Shown in pieces: positions 18,312 to 27,110 of a DNA stretch of 62,131 bases. The notes under the pieces were generated by a model. It saw nothing but the letters and a program-made list of their open reading frames with translations. It was not told where the DNA came from and did not search any database. Position 1 is the stretch's first letter. Each line of letters opens with the position of its first letter. This DNA comes from Candidatus Aveggerthella stercoripullorum (GTDB lineage: Bacteria > Actinomycetota > Coriobacteriia > Coriobacteriales > Eggerthellaceae), in assembly GCA_018712955.1 (NCBI GenBank), contig DVGB01000059.1:1-62131 (forward strand), in the 5' to 3' direction. Both the position numbers and the translations under genes were made by a program.

Positions 18312-19046
18312 TTATAGCCAGCTCATCGGATCGTGGCCCGCTTCAGCGCGCGCAGAAACAGCAGTACCGACCTCTTCCTGCGTTGCGTCAGGATTCGGGA
18401 CCAAGCCGCGCGTCACTTGCCTGCCCGCATAACGCCTGCCAAGCCCGCTGAAACTGAGCGGGTAGTCGTTCTGCGTTTCGCTAACCTCGCCCTCCCGCGC
18501 ATCGTAGACTACTTCCAGTGGCTCGTGAACACCATGCCGCCGCCGGTACCAAGACGCAGCCTGCCATGGCTCTCGTTCAAGCGCCTCGCGAACGTTCGCG
18601 TATTCACTCTTCACCCCGAGCGAAAGTGGCATATCGGGATGATTGTCAGGAGGACACGAGCGCCTGCCTAGATACAAGGGCCAAACCGGACGTTTCACCG
18701 CAGCATCAAGCTCTCGCAGTTTATTTTCGGGTCCACCAACGGCAACCAGGAAACATGCATCGGACAAATAGTATCGATGCGAAAGCGGCATGGTCTTTTT
18801 CCCATCAAGCGAGCGCTCGGTCTGGAAATCTCGCGTCAGCCGACCTTTCTGGTCGATACGAACGCCCATTTCAAGCTGCGCCAAATCGTCGATGCTCTCT
18901 TCGCGCGAACGCCCCAACGCCGCCGCCAAAAGGCCTACAATGCCGCTTTTCGTGGGTTCTCTTCGGGTGGTCCGCCGGACAAAACGGGACGAATCGCCCC
19001 ACGATTGCAGCGGTCCGGCAAGCCGCAACAGCAAAACCGCCATCAT
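18312..19046 (-). CDS. cas5e: Cascade subunit Cas5e (CasD)
   Basis: 244 aa. The N-terminus (VLLLRLAGPLQSWGDSSRF) is the Cas5e signature, followed by RREPTKSGIVGLLAAALGR. Cas5 caps the crRNA 5' handle in the type I-E complex. The start overlaps the cas7 stop by 4 nt or abuts it (two consecutive ATG codons), indicating translational coupling. It lacks the long C-terminal extension of I-C Cas5d and so is not itself an RNase. Confidence 0.96.
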   Translation of the reverse strand: MMAVLLLRLAGPLQSWGDSSRFVRRTTRREPTKSGIVGLLAAALGRSREESIDDLAQLEMGVRIDQKGRLTRDFQTERSLDGKKTMPLSHRYYLSDACFLVAVGGPENKLRELDAAVKRPVWPLYLGRRSCPPDNHPDMPLSLGVKSEYANVREALEREPWQAASWYRRRHGVHEPLEVVYDAREGEVSETQNDYPLSFSGLGRRYAGRQVTRGLVPNPDATQEEVGTAVSARAEAGHDPMSWL

Positions 19047-20182
19047 TCCTCCTTGCCGGACAGAATACCGTTTGCCGTTTCCTTCACATTACTTACCAGC
19101 GTCTTTAGGTCGACTCGTTCTCCAAGACAATCGACCGCCTCGTCATCGCATTCGTCAACCAGAACGCACCAGGCTTTCGCGGCGGGCATATCGTACGCTG
19201 ACTCGATGTTCGTAAGCCTTCGGGCTAGACGGCAAATCGCTTGCTCGGAAATCGACTTTCCGTCCACCGGAACGACGGGCGTTTCGAACGCGCTCACTGG
19301 ATTGATGGGCTGGACTTCGCGAAACGCCACTGAAAACGCATTCGGGAGCGTTCGATTGGCGAACGTGTTCTGCTTGCCTGTGGGCATGGACCGCGCGAAT
19401 GCTTCCACGAACGCGGCAAGACCTTCCGCGGCGGCCTGCACATCGCCCAACTGCTGCACCAAGGAGTCCAGATTGACCGTGGCGTACCGGAACAAGGTGG
19501 ACGAGTTGTACCCGACGGTGCCGAGCATTCCCGCGCCAGCGTTGTCATCCGCCGCGCAGTCGTCGACAGCGGTAAAGTAATCATACTCCTGCACAACCTT
19601 GTCGACCGAGATGGCATGCGCCACCTGTGCGGAAGCGTCCACGTTCAAATCCGGCGAATCCGCCAACATGCGCCCGAACAGCGCTACGTCGACCGCTTGC
19701 GGGCCGTGGAAAACGTCTGCCACGTCCTTTTTCATCTGGCGATCAGCCTTCGTGGCGGTCAAACCCTCCCCATGCCATCGAATCGCAAGGTCCGCCAGCT
19801 TTTCTAGTTCGGTCCGCCCAATGAAGACCAGATAGTCGGTTGCCAAAGACCCTTCATCGGATCCTTTGCGCGTCGTCTTCTTCGCTTTGACACCCGAAGC
19901 GCTCAGAACACCCGCAGCCAGTTCCTCAGCTTGCTCGGCTAGGTCGGGCTGCTTCTCCCCGATGCGCTGAGCAATGAGCGAAACGGCAAGTTTGGTCCGC
20001 ACGCCCAGGCTCTTGACGTCCAGCAACTCCGGGAACAGTTCCCTCATGGCGCGCTTCCATGCTTGGCTGGAAACACGAGCTCGCTGGACGCCACCATACA
20101 CCGCCGTCTTCGGACTGCCAGTGTCGTCGCGGTTGATATTGCTGGACGGCACGTTTTGAATGGCATACAGATCAACGAACAT
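19043..20182 (-). CDS. cas7e: Cascade backbone subunit Cas7e (CasC)
   Basis: 379 aa from ATG 20182 with AAAGGAC upstream. It opens FVDLYAIQNVPSSNINRDD, followed by GGVQRARVSSQAWKRAMRE, both diagnostic of I-E Cas7. Six copies form the filament that holds the spacer part of crRNA. It lies 45 bp behind cse2 and is translationally coupled to cas5. Confidence 0.97.
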   Translation of the reverse strand: MFVDLYAIQNVPSSNINRDDTGSPKTAVYGGVQRARVSSQAWKRAMRELFPELLDVKSLGVRTKLAVSLIAQRIGEKQPDLAEQAEELAAGVLSASGVKAKKTTRKGSDEGSLATDYLVFIGRTELEKLADLAIRWHGEGLTATKADRQMKKDVADVFHGPQAVDVALFGRMLADSPDLNVDASAQVAHAISVDKVVQEYDYFTAVDDCAADDNAGAGMLGTVGYNSSTLFRYATVNLDSLVQQLGDVQAAAEGLAAFVEAFARSMPTGKQNTFANRTLPNAFSVAFREVQPINPVSAFETPVVPVDGKSISEQAICRLARRLTNIESAYDMPAAKAWCVLVDECDDEAVDCLGERVDLKTLVSNVKETANGILSGKEE

Positions 20183-20227
20183 GACATGTCCTTTCGTTTG
20201 CAATTTAAACTGACGAATCGCGCTTGG

Positions 20228-20917
20228 CTATTGCGCGAGATCGCCTTCGGTTTCGACAACACCCCTCACGCCGTCGATCAACGCCGAGTCTTCACCGGCT
20301 TGCTTCGGTGCGTAATAATCGCGTGCCCATCGCATGAACACAGCATCATGGGTACCGTCGAATTGGACAAGGTACAGATCACGAGTGAGCGACCAGTAAT
20401 CAACTTTCACGTCTTTGCTGCGCATCAACGTGACGAGCGCCCTGAGATTATGCTCAATGCCAGCAAAGTCGCTGGCTGCTTCGATGCTGGCCATGCGACG
20501 CCTAACGCCTTGCGATTTCTCGCGATCGGGCTCGAGCGCCCAACACGACCACCCGAACGAACGATGGCGCGGAGCAACGCTATCTTCGCCCATCGCGGAA
20601 TCGTCGGCGGTCCAGGCCATGGAAACTTGCTTCGACTGCTGGTGGTATGCATACAGGCGCAAAGCACCCACGATAGCATTCGCCATCCGTTTTTCGTCTC
20701 GAGCCGAGAGCGAAAGTTCGGGCCAGCCCTCGAACAGGTCGCTTCCAACCGCCATCCAAGCGCTGCCTGGCGTACCCAACCTCCTCAAGCGAGCAAGCGA
20801 CGCACGAGATGACGACGAAGTCGGCGCTTTGAAAGAGCTGCCATCCTGCAACCGCCTGATTTTTCGCACGACGAAGCCGGCAATGGCATCGGCTTCTTGA
20901 AAGATTGAACGCGACAT
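20228..20917 (-). CDS. cse2: Cascade small subunit Cse2 (CasB)
   Basis: 229 aa, with the helical, basic pattern of Cse2 (FVVRKIRRLQ near the N-terminus, ARLRRLGTPGSAW, NLRALVTLMRSKDVKVDYW toward the C-terminus). Two copies sit along the Cascade belly and stabilise the R-loop and displaced strand. It starts 9 bp after the cas8e stop codon. It is slightly longer than the E. coli protein (about 160 aa), typical of actinobacterial versions. Confidence 0.94.
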   Translation of the reverse strand: MSRSIFQEADAIAGFVVRKIRRLQDGSSFKAPTSSSSRASLARLRRLGTPGSAWMAVGSDLFEGWPELSLSARDEKRMANAIVGALRLYAYHQQSKQVSMAWTADDSAMGEDSVAPRHRSFGWSCWALEPDREKSQGVRRRMASIEAASDFAGIEHNLRALVTLMRSKDVKVDYWSLTRDLYLVQFDGTHDAVFMRWARDYYAPKQAGEDSALIDGVRGVVETEGDLAQ

Positions 20918-20926
20918 GCTTTCTCC

Positions 20927-22603
20927 TTACTCGCTTGTGTCTTCGGAGCCGTTGGAGTGAGCGTCCACGCCCGCGCTTCCGAGAGCTCGCGAAAGGCCCG
21001 CTCTGAAATAGTGAAGGGCACGGCCGGACGTCATGCCGTCATGCTCGGCGAATAGGGAACGGCCCGCCTCGTCCACGTACGAGCAGGCAAGCGCCCAAAG
21101 ACACGCACGGACGTCCGAACGCCAAACGTTGCAGTAATCGAACGGATCGACCTCCGTCGTGAAGTGGAAAATCCTCTCGCGGAACAACTGGTCGAGCGCA
21201 TCGTAGGCACGTTCTCGCACATCGTCGTCAAAGCTGCCAGACCTCCGCTTGTCTCCGGCCGCCAACTCCATGCTCCTGACGAACTTCACCAGCTCGCTCA
21301 CGGCAGCGTCCGCCTGGCTGACCACCTCGAGCACACTGAAGACCGCCTGTGAGTCATCACGGAACAGTAGAGCACACAGGTCGATCCTATCGTCTATGGC
21401 ATCTTCGAACACGCTGCTCTGCGTTCCGTACGCCATGCCTTGCGCATGAAGAGACAGCGGTCGATCAGGAGAGATTGCCCGCGAGTCCAACAGCCCTTGC
21501 GCCCACACAATCACGCCGGGACGCAGGTCCTTCCCTGCTCCCAGTACACTCCCCGAGGACAACATAGGCGCCAACCCACGCCAGAGCGCCTTGCTGGCAT
21601 CATGCTGCTGGGGCATCCAGGGAACGTGCACGGTTCCCAATCGCTTCCGCTGCGCTTCGCTCTCGCGCCATGCGGTCATGATCTCACAGTACTGCTTGTC
21701 GACCGCCGTCGTTACATCTCCATAACTCGAGATAACGCCCACGGCCTTTTGCCGTGATTCGTCGAACACAAGCCGAATGCGCCGACTCTGCCATGTAAGC
21801 GCCTTGACCGGACCGGCGGGATCGACCTCGCTCAAATCCGAACCAGGAGAAGGTAACTCCCAGGGCGGAACGTCCCCTTCCCTTTCCGCCAAAGGACCGC
21901 CCGATCGTGCCGTGTCCCACAGGGCCCAGTTCAACAGCAGCGTCTGGAATAGATTCTCCCCTTCCAGGAACACGCCGCCAATAGCGCCGCACCAGCCGGT
22001 GCCGACCGCCCCTTTTGGCGCGTACACTTTGCCACCGCTCACATGCGTGCTTCCCTGCACGGGCGATTTGATGCCAGCGATGTCGTATGCTTGTGCAAGC
22101 ACGATATAGCGTGCAGCTTCATCAAGCGACAGCTCCTGGACACTTTTAGGGGACCGCATGGCGAACAAAAACTTGTCCGGTTTGGGGATATCCGGCATGA
22201 GTTCACTGATCGGGTCGCATTCCTTGCCCACGTACTCTAAACCCGCCGCTTGATAGAACGGCCGATCGAAGCTGAGCAGGTCAAAACCATCACGACAATC
22301 TTCCAAGTAGCCTTCCACGATATCGAGATCGAACGTGCCTTGATTCCAAATGGCCACCCATTCCTCGATGAGCCGCTCTTTCGTTAGAACGGGGAATTCA
22401 TAGGCGCGGTAGAGAATCGCAAGCGCAAGCCGCAAAGTCGTGAAATACATCTGGGGCATTTCTCCCGTTATCTCACGAATGGCGGGAGCGTCCCGAAACA
22501 GCGTCATGAGCGAAACATTCCGCACGGTCCCGTCGGTGTACACGACTGTTATCCAAGGCTCGTCAACCAGGCTGTAGCGCTTGTCGACAATAGCATCGTC
22601 CAT
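20927..22603 (-). CDS. cas8e: Cascade large subunit Cas8e (Cse1/CasA)
   Basis: 558 aa from ATG 22603, with a strong AAAGGAGG site. The longer open frame up to 22750 is rejected because its first 49 codons run through the repeat-like hairpins. The protein begins YSLVDEPWITVVYTDG, the family signature, and continues with AILYRAYEFP and FDLLSFDRPFYQ. Cas8e recognises the PAM and recruits Cas3. It is the first gene of the Cascade block and is preceded by 204 bp of non-coding DNA holding a promoter and the CreR-like element, so its expression can be set separately from cas3. Confidence 0.96.
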   Translation of the reverse strand: MDDAIVDKRYSLVDEPWITVVYTDGTVRNVSLMTLFRDAPAIREITGEMPQMYFTTLRLALAILYRAYEFPVLTKERLIEEWVAIWNQGTFDLDIVEGYLEDCRDGFDLLSFDRPFYQAAGLEYVGKECDPISELMPDIPKPDKFLFAMRSPKSVQELSLDEAARYIVLAQAYDIAGIKSPVQGSTHVSGGKVYAPKGAVGTGWCGAIGGVFLEGENLFQTLLLNWALWDTARSGGPLAEREGDVPPWELPSPGSDLSEVDPAGPVKALTWQSRRIRLVFDESRQKAVGVISSYGDVTTAVDKQYCEIMTAWRESEAQRKRLGTVHVPWMPQQHDASKALWRGLAPMLSSGSVLGAGKDLRPGVIVWAQGLLDSRAISPDRPLSLHAQGMAYGTQSSVFEDAIDDRIDLCALLFRDDSQAVFSVLEVVSQADAAVSELVKFVRSMELAAGDKRRSGSFDDDVRERAYDALDQLFRERIFHFTTEVDPFDYCNVWRSDVRACLWALACSYVDEAGRSLFAEHDGMTSGRALHYFRAGLSRALGSAGVDAHSNGSEDTSE

Positions 22604-22636
22604 GGCAAACCTCCTTTCTTCGAAATTTGACGGACG

Positions 22637-22714
22637 CAAGAAACCCCGCATATGCGGGGAACAGAAGAAAACTATCCTCTTGTCAAGGATCACTCCGACG
22701 ATCGTCGGAACCAG
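22637..22714 (-). ncRNA. CreR-like mini-CRISPR: two repeat-like hairpins flanking a 22-nt pseudo-spacer
   Basis: Read on the minus strand: first repeat-like unit 22714-22687 keeps the 3' handle TGATCC of the real repeat but has a replaced, perfectly palindromic stem (TCCGACGATCGTCGGA). Pseudo-spacer 22686-22665 begins TTGACAAGAGG. Second repeat-like unit 22664-22637 keeps TGTTCCCCGC...TGCGGGG, with perfect palindrome CCCCGCATATGCGGGG. Thus the first unit has lost the stem sequence but kept the handle, and the second has lost the handle but kept the stem, as needed for Cas6 to release one crRNA-like RNA. The element lies in the predicted 5' leader of cas8e. Its pseudo-spacer matches DNA at 22781-22797. 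Regulatory RNAs of this design (CreR) are known from other type I systems; the identification here is from sequence only. Confidence 0.75.
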
Positions 22715-22750
22715 AGCGAAAAACGAACGCTGCTCTTCCGCTCTTTGCAC

Positions 22751-22812
22751 ACTATATCACTAATGAAGAAAAAATTTAACTGACAAGAAGGTAGTTTAGA
22801 AATAGAACTACA
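22751..22812 (-). promoter_or_regulatory. cas8e promoter with predicted Cascade-CreR target site
   Basis: On the minus strand TATAGT (22751-22756) is a good -10, with a weak TTAAAT (22774-22779) 17 bp upstream as -35. Directly adjoining, the plus strand at 22781-22797 matches the pseudo-spacer of the CreR-like element in 15 of 17 positions, including its first 8 bases (TGACAAGA). It is preceded by AAC at 22778-22780, which fits the PAM end base inferred from the array. A Cascade footprint of 32 nt would span 22781-22812 and block the -35. Confidence 0.6.
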
Positions 22813-25800
22813 ACCGTTCAACACACAACCCTTCATCCCGGGAGTACACGACTTTCTGCCCGCGAACGTAGGCTGCGAGCTCGCCGTCCTCATCCCGCTC
22901 GAGAATCAATGCGAGCCTGCCGGAAAGCCACCTGGAATCCATCCAAGCAATCGCATACTGACCGCACGATTCCTCGAGCTCGTTGATAAGATCGTCAAGC
23001 TCTTCCGGACGACAAAGCGAAAGCGGCAAGCGCACGGAGCATTGCGCGAACACCTTCGCGATGGCATCCGGAGGTTCGCAACTCGTCGGAATGCGCGCTC
23101 CGCGGGAAACGCCAGAACAAGAGTCCTCCACCCAAGGCAACAGCCGCAGCGACTCTTCCGAAGCGAGCCCGAACTCGTCCTCGCCTTCCTCTTCACGCCA
23201 TGCCAATAAAACTTCAATAGTTTCCTGCGTGTCGCGTACTGCAAGCTGGCCGCGCTCTTCGCCGTGTCCGCCTTTCGACATGTCGTCGGACACGCTCACA
23301 CTGAACATGCCTTCCATGGTCTCGCCACCCGCTACGAACGCATTGACCGGTTTGACCAGGCAGGGTTTCGCCCGCTGTATTTTTCCCGCGATTTCTTTGC
23401 TTCGCAGGTGAAGCGCCTCTTGGTAGACTCCGCACCATGCAGGCGGCACAAGACCGTCTTCGCCTCCGTACGCTTTCTGCACAATCGGCGAGATGTCATG
23501 CGGCAAACTCACCGTGCGCTCGCTCGCCTTGTCATCCAAGCTCAGAACCGCAAGCATCTCCAAAAGCGATGCGCGACTGTAGACTTTCTCGATGTCTCCA
23601 CTGAAACGTGGAATGCCTTCTTCGAACGACGCAATCCCACGCACAAAACAACCAGCATTCCGCAACTTTTCGGGACGGTCTGCCTGACCATCCCCGCGTG
23701 CATGGCGATGCAGACGTCCCATCCGCTGCATGAGCAAGTCGGCTGGAGCCACGTCCGTCACCATGACGTCGAAGTCGATATCGAGCGACTGCTCCAGTAC
23801 CTGCGTACCTACGACAATGAATATATGCGGGCGCTTCCCGTTGGCAACGGTGGCTTTCGGTCCTAGTTTTTCTCGCAGTGCTATTTCGTTCTGCATGCGA
23901 TCGATATCCATGAAGCGCGCATGAGTAAGCGCAACGACGTCATTACCGAATCGACGCGCCAAAGACGCTGCCGTGCGTTGGGCACGCGTCACCGTGCTGC
24001 AAATCACGCCGGCGCAGCCCCCTCCGGACAGACGCTCAGCAAGCAACGCCTCGAGCGAGGCTTCGTCATCGTCCAAGAGCCTCAGGGCAACTGTAGCGCC
24101 CCTGCCCGACGCCGCAACGCCCGTCGACTTCACGGCGAATCTATCGCTGTACGTAATGAGCGGATACTCCGTAGCGCATGCGATATTTACCATGCCCTCA
24201 GGGTTCTGCGACGCCGCTTCGCTAACCTCACGACGCAGACGCCCCCTACGCTGGCGCACGGGCCTCTCCCTCATGCGCTCCACCCCTTCGCTTGCACGCC
24301 TGCCGTCCACATACGCAGCAACCAGCTCTTCCCTGATGCGCGAAGGCAAGGTCGCTGACAGCAGAATGACTGGAGTGCGCCACGCGCCCAGCCAGCTCAG
24401 AACGCTGGCGAGATACTGCTGCATGTATGCGTCGTACGCATGGCATTCGTCGATGACCACCACCTTGTTCGCCAGCGCTAACTGGCGAAGCGGGAGATGT
24501 TTCATAGCAAGCGCCCCCATGAGCACCTGATCGACCGTGCAAACCACGAAGTTCGCCAACATGCCCTTTTTGCGGCCGAGCATCCAGTTTGACACGACAA
24601 CGGATTCGTCCTCGGCAGCCGACGACAAGCCGACATCCTGTTCCATGCCGCCACTCAACCATGATTCGCGCGCCGCATCGACAATGCCTTGAAACTCCTC
24701 GTTCAGTTGCGCTTTACCATGGGCCAAATACATGGTCTTCCGGTCCAGACCTTCCTTGCACGGCAAAAAGTTCAACCAGGCATGCACCCTCCCGAACATG
24801 GCGTCGGTCGTGGCCATGGTGGGCAACGCCACGCACACGCCTCCCCGCCCTGTGCGCACGCACAGTATCTCAGCCGCAGCAAGCGCCGCTTCGGTTTTTC
24901 CTTCGCCCATGGGCGCTTCGATGACCATGATGCCCGGATGGCCAATCGAGCTGGCGAGGTCCACAGCGGCTTTCTGCAGAGGCCGTGGGCGAGCGCCCTC
25001 CGGCAAGCCAAAACGCCGAGCGAAACCCTCTTCACCAAAGCGTACCGAATCGCAAGGCTCGGCATTCCGCCCAGGCGATGAACCGACGCCGACCTGCGAC
25101 GCTGCGAGTGACATGCCGTCAGATTCTTCCCATGCAGGAAGGATGTCGAGCGCCTCCCATGCGTCGGCAGCGCGCTGCTCCATCACTGCCGTGTCGAGGC
25201 AACCGTCCTTCAAGAACATCGCCTCTCCTGCATCCAGCACGTTCACCAGCGGGAACAAGCTCTGGTTGCTGGCAATCCAGTCCGCCATGATGACCAGGCC
25301 ACACAGGATGCTTTCAACGAATATCGGTAAACGGCGTTCGGAGAAAAAGCGTACATCCGATTCGTCGAAGCCGCTGAGAGTGCATGCCAAATCAAGCAGC
25401 TCAAACTGGACTGAACGCCACGAGCCTTCGCTACGTTTATCCCATCCTAGCTCCGCCATTTTGGCGTTCTCCGTCTCGGACCGAGCGTCGCGCCCTGGCG
25501 GCTTCCCATGATGAGCACCGACGATGGACGAAAGACTGCGAACAGAATCTGGCGTTAATCCGTACTTATTTCCAAAATACCGTTCGACCACCACTTGGCC
25601 CGCCACCGAATGCGAGGGTTTTCTGCTCCCTGTCAGCTCTGTCCGAATGGGTAGGCCCGCCTTTTCCGGTTTCCATGAAAGGCTTCGGACGGCACCGCCC
25701 AAAAACGAACGAACCGCTTTCGCCTGGAACACAGGTGTCGCCTTTCCGATATCGTGGACGGCGGCAAGAAACCGTACAAGACGAAATGCACGCGATTCGT

Positions 25801-25996
25801 CGTTTCCTGCAAAGCGGGCTATGAGACGACGGATGCCAGACGGTAGCCATTCGCAATAGAGTCTGCCCATCACTAAGCAGGTATCGCACAAGTGAGCAAA
25901 CAGCGGCAGCCACAGCTCTCCCTCTTCTTGACCCGTTTTTGCCCAAAGAGAGCGAGCTTGCTTGCTCAGAATCAGGAGTTTGGAGCATTCGCCCAT
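22808..25996 (-). CDS. cas3: CRISPR-associated nuclease-helicase Cas3, type I-E
   Basis: About 1060 aa. The chosen ATG 25996 has GGAG five bases upstream; GTG 26032 or ATG 26011 are alternatives. The HD nuclease domain is N-terminal (FAHLCDT, AAVHDIGKATPVFQ, GAHHGKPPG). The helicase follows: Walker A EAPMGEGKTEAAL, DECH box VVIDECHAYDAYM, LSATLPSR and motif VI LLMQRMGRLHRHARG. Cas3 is recruited by Cascade to degrade the displaced strand 3' to 5'. It follows the exonuclease gene by fewer than 50 bp and is separated from cas8e by a regulatory gap. No fusion to Cse1 or Cas2. Confidence 0.96.
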   Translation of the reverse strand: MGECSKLLILSKQARSLWAKTGQEEGELWLPLFAHLCDTCLVMGRLYCEWLPSGIRRLIARFAGNDESRAFRLVRFLAAVHDIGKATPVFQAKAVRSFLGGAVRSLSWKPEKAGLPIRTELTGSRKPSHSVAGQVVVERYFGNKYGLTPDSVRSLSSIVGAHHGKPPGRDARSETENAKMAELGWDKRSEGSWRSVQFELLDLACTLSGFDESDVRFFSERRLPIFVESILCGLVIMADWIASNQSLFPLVNVLDAGEAMFLKDGCLDTAVMEQRAADAWEALDILPAWEESDGMSLAASQVGVGSSPGRNAEPCDSVRFGEEGFARRFGLPEGARPRPLQKAAVDLASSIGHPGIMVIEAPMGEGKTEAALAAAEILCVRTGRGGVCVALPTMATTDAMFGRVHAWLNFLPCKEGLDRKTMYLAHGKAQLNEEFQGIVDAARESWLSGGMEQDVGLSSAAEDESVVVSNWMLGRKKGMLANFVVCTVDQVLMGALAMKHLPLRQLALANKVVVIDECHAYDAYMQQYLASVLSWLGAWRTPVILLSATLPSRIREELVAAYVDGRRASEGVERMRERPVRQRRGRLRREVSEAASQNPEGMVNIACATEYPLITYSDRFAVKSTGVAASGRGATVALRLLDDDEASLEALLAERLSGGGCAGVICSTVTRAQRTAASLARRFGNDVVALTHARFMDIDRMQNEIALREKLGPKATVANGKRPHIFIVVGTQVLEQSLDIDFDVMVTDVAPADLLMQRMGRLHRHARGDGQADRPEKLRNAGCFVRGIASFEEGIPRFSGDIEKVYSRASLLEMLAVLSLDDKASERTVSLPHDISPIVQKAYGGEDGLVPPAWCGVYQEALHLRSKEIAGKIQRAKPCLVKPVNAFVAGGETMEGMFSVSVSDDMSKGGHGEERGQLAVRDTQETIEVLLAWREEEGEDEFGLASEESLRLLPWVEDSCSGVSRGARIPTSCEPPDAIAKVFAQCSVRLPLSLCRPEELDDLINELEESCGQYAIAWMDSRWLSGRLALILERDEDGELAAYVRGQKVVYSRDEGLCVERL

Positions 25997-26041
25997 AACG
26001 TCTCCGTCCATCGCCGTCTTTCTTTGAACCACATCATACGG

Positions 26042-26605
26042 TCACAAGGCCCGCTCATCGCGAAGCATTGCATGAAAGCATGTCAATGCCGCACAAGCGT
26101 CTTCCAAGGCGTCGTGAGCGGAGTAAGAAACCCCGTAATGCCGAGCGCACTCCGTAAGAGGCATCCAACGATAATTACCCGCTGAATTACGCTTGCCCGC
26201 AATGGGGGCGAATGCGCGCATGACGTCAAAATAGAGGCAATTCGGCATCCTGATCCCAGCCGCTTCAAGAAACCGCGCATCGAATGGAAGATTGTAGCCA
26301 ACCACGAGCTCAGAACGATCTAACATCTCCTGGATACGACCGGCCATTTGCCTTATCGACGGCGCATTCGCCACCATGACGGGAGTGATGCCCGTGATGC
26401 GCTGGGCGGTTTGCCACGACGCATGTCTGGTCGGCTTTATGAGCTGGTTGAGCAAAACTTCCCCAAGACCCGAAACCATTGCCACTTGAAGTATTTCATC
26501 TTGCTTTGAGCTGAGGCCCGTCGTCTCAAGGTCAAAGCACACCGTTTTCTCTGGCGGTACCCGCAGCAGGGAGGAAATATCGCTTGCAAAATGTCTATTC
26601 GTCAC
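26042..26605 (-). CDS. DnaQ-like DEDDh 3'-5' exonuclease, first gene of the cas operon
   Basis: 187 aa from GTG 26605 with AGGAGG nine bases upstream. The DEDDh catalytic set is complete: ExoI FDLETTGL (Asp, Glu), ExoII GYNLPFDARFL (Asp), ExoIII with SAHDALEDA (His, Asp). It ends just ahead of cas3 in the same direction, so it is probably co-transcribed with the cas genes. DnaQ-type exonucleases trim prespacer 3' ends to the right length for Cas1-Cas2, and in some I-E systems the domain is fused to Cas2. A stand-alone version within the locus fits the same task. A general proofreading or repair role remains possible. Confidence 0.9.
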   Translation of the reverse strand: MTNRHFASDISSLLRVPPEKTVCFDLETTGLSSKQDEILQVAMVSGLGEVLLNQLIKPTRHASWQTAQRITGITPVMVANAPSIRQMAGRIQEMLDRSELVVGYNLPFDARFLEAAGIRMPNCLYFDVMRAFAPIAGKRNSAGNYRWMPLTECARHYGVSYSAHDALEDACAALTCFHAMLRDERAL

Positions 26606-27110
26606 ATTAAGGAACCTCCTAAGAGCCGCCTCGAAAGCTCTTAATCGCCATTAACAACTTTCATCGATTGCCATTCGACAATTAGTAAGCGGAGAAGCAC
26701 TCGATGCCCTTCGCCACGCCCTCGAAGGACGCTCTGTCCGTTAATTACGCCGTCGGCAGCAATTCAATCCTTGCAACCCCCGCAAGCTGCGACTTTCACC
26801 TTCTGCCATTCGGGCCTCCGCAAGATTTCAATCCTCGCTGCCGTTACGAGTTGCAGTTGCCACTTCAGCGATTGCTTTCATTTCAGCCCCGGCTCTTGTA
26901 GGCTGCAATCTTTGCGCCCTCGGTTCTACCGAGACATATAATTACCCAATCTGATGTAGCAAAACTAACGATTATTTCCTCGAGTAACATTATGATGATA
27001 TTATGGAAATGCCTGAACAGATTGGCAGGAACGATTCCGCAACGAACGCTACCTGGGTCTTTCTTGGAAGGCGTTTAATGTTCATGCAGGGCGCAATCAA
27101 GGAGGGGCAG
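26606..27110. other. 505-bp intergenic region upstream of the cas operon
   Basis: No gene is supported. Next to the exonuclease ribosome binding site is a small inverted repeat AAGAGC/GCTCTT (26621-26642), followed by the dyad TTAAT/ATTAA (26641-26654), both plausible operator or leader elements for the cas operon. The middle holds the degenerate repeats at 26761-26909. The AT-rich end (26935-27005) is the likely promoter region for the rightward gene at 27111, but no convincing -35/-10 pair could be assigned. Confidence 0.5.
26761..26909. repeat. Three degenerate repeat-like units resembling decayed type I-C CRISPR repeats
   Basis: Units begin AATTCAATCCTTGC (26761), ATTTCAATCCTCGC (26825) and ATTTCAGCCCCGGC (26880), and end near CTGCGAC, TTGCAG and CTGCAAT. 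Type I-C repeats read on this strand typically open ATTTCAATCC or GTTTCAATCC and close with GCGAC over about 32 nt. Start-to-start distances are 64 and 55 bp, close to the 64-67 bp period of I-C arrays. No cas genes of that type are in the window. The units are too diverged for certainty. Confidence 0.4.

Noticed and set aside
22665-22686. TTGACA on the minus strand in the pseudo-spacer as a -35 box
   Set aside because: No acceptable -10 is found 16-18 bp downstream; the bases there belong to the GC-rich second hairpin.
22604-22750. 49-codon upstream extension of cas8e
   Set aside because: It would translate through the repeat-like hairpins; the ATG at 22603 has an ideal AAAGGAGG site and begins the conserved protein.
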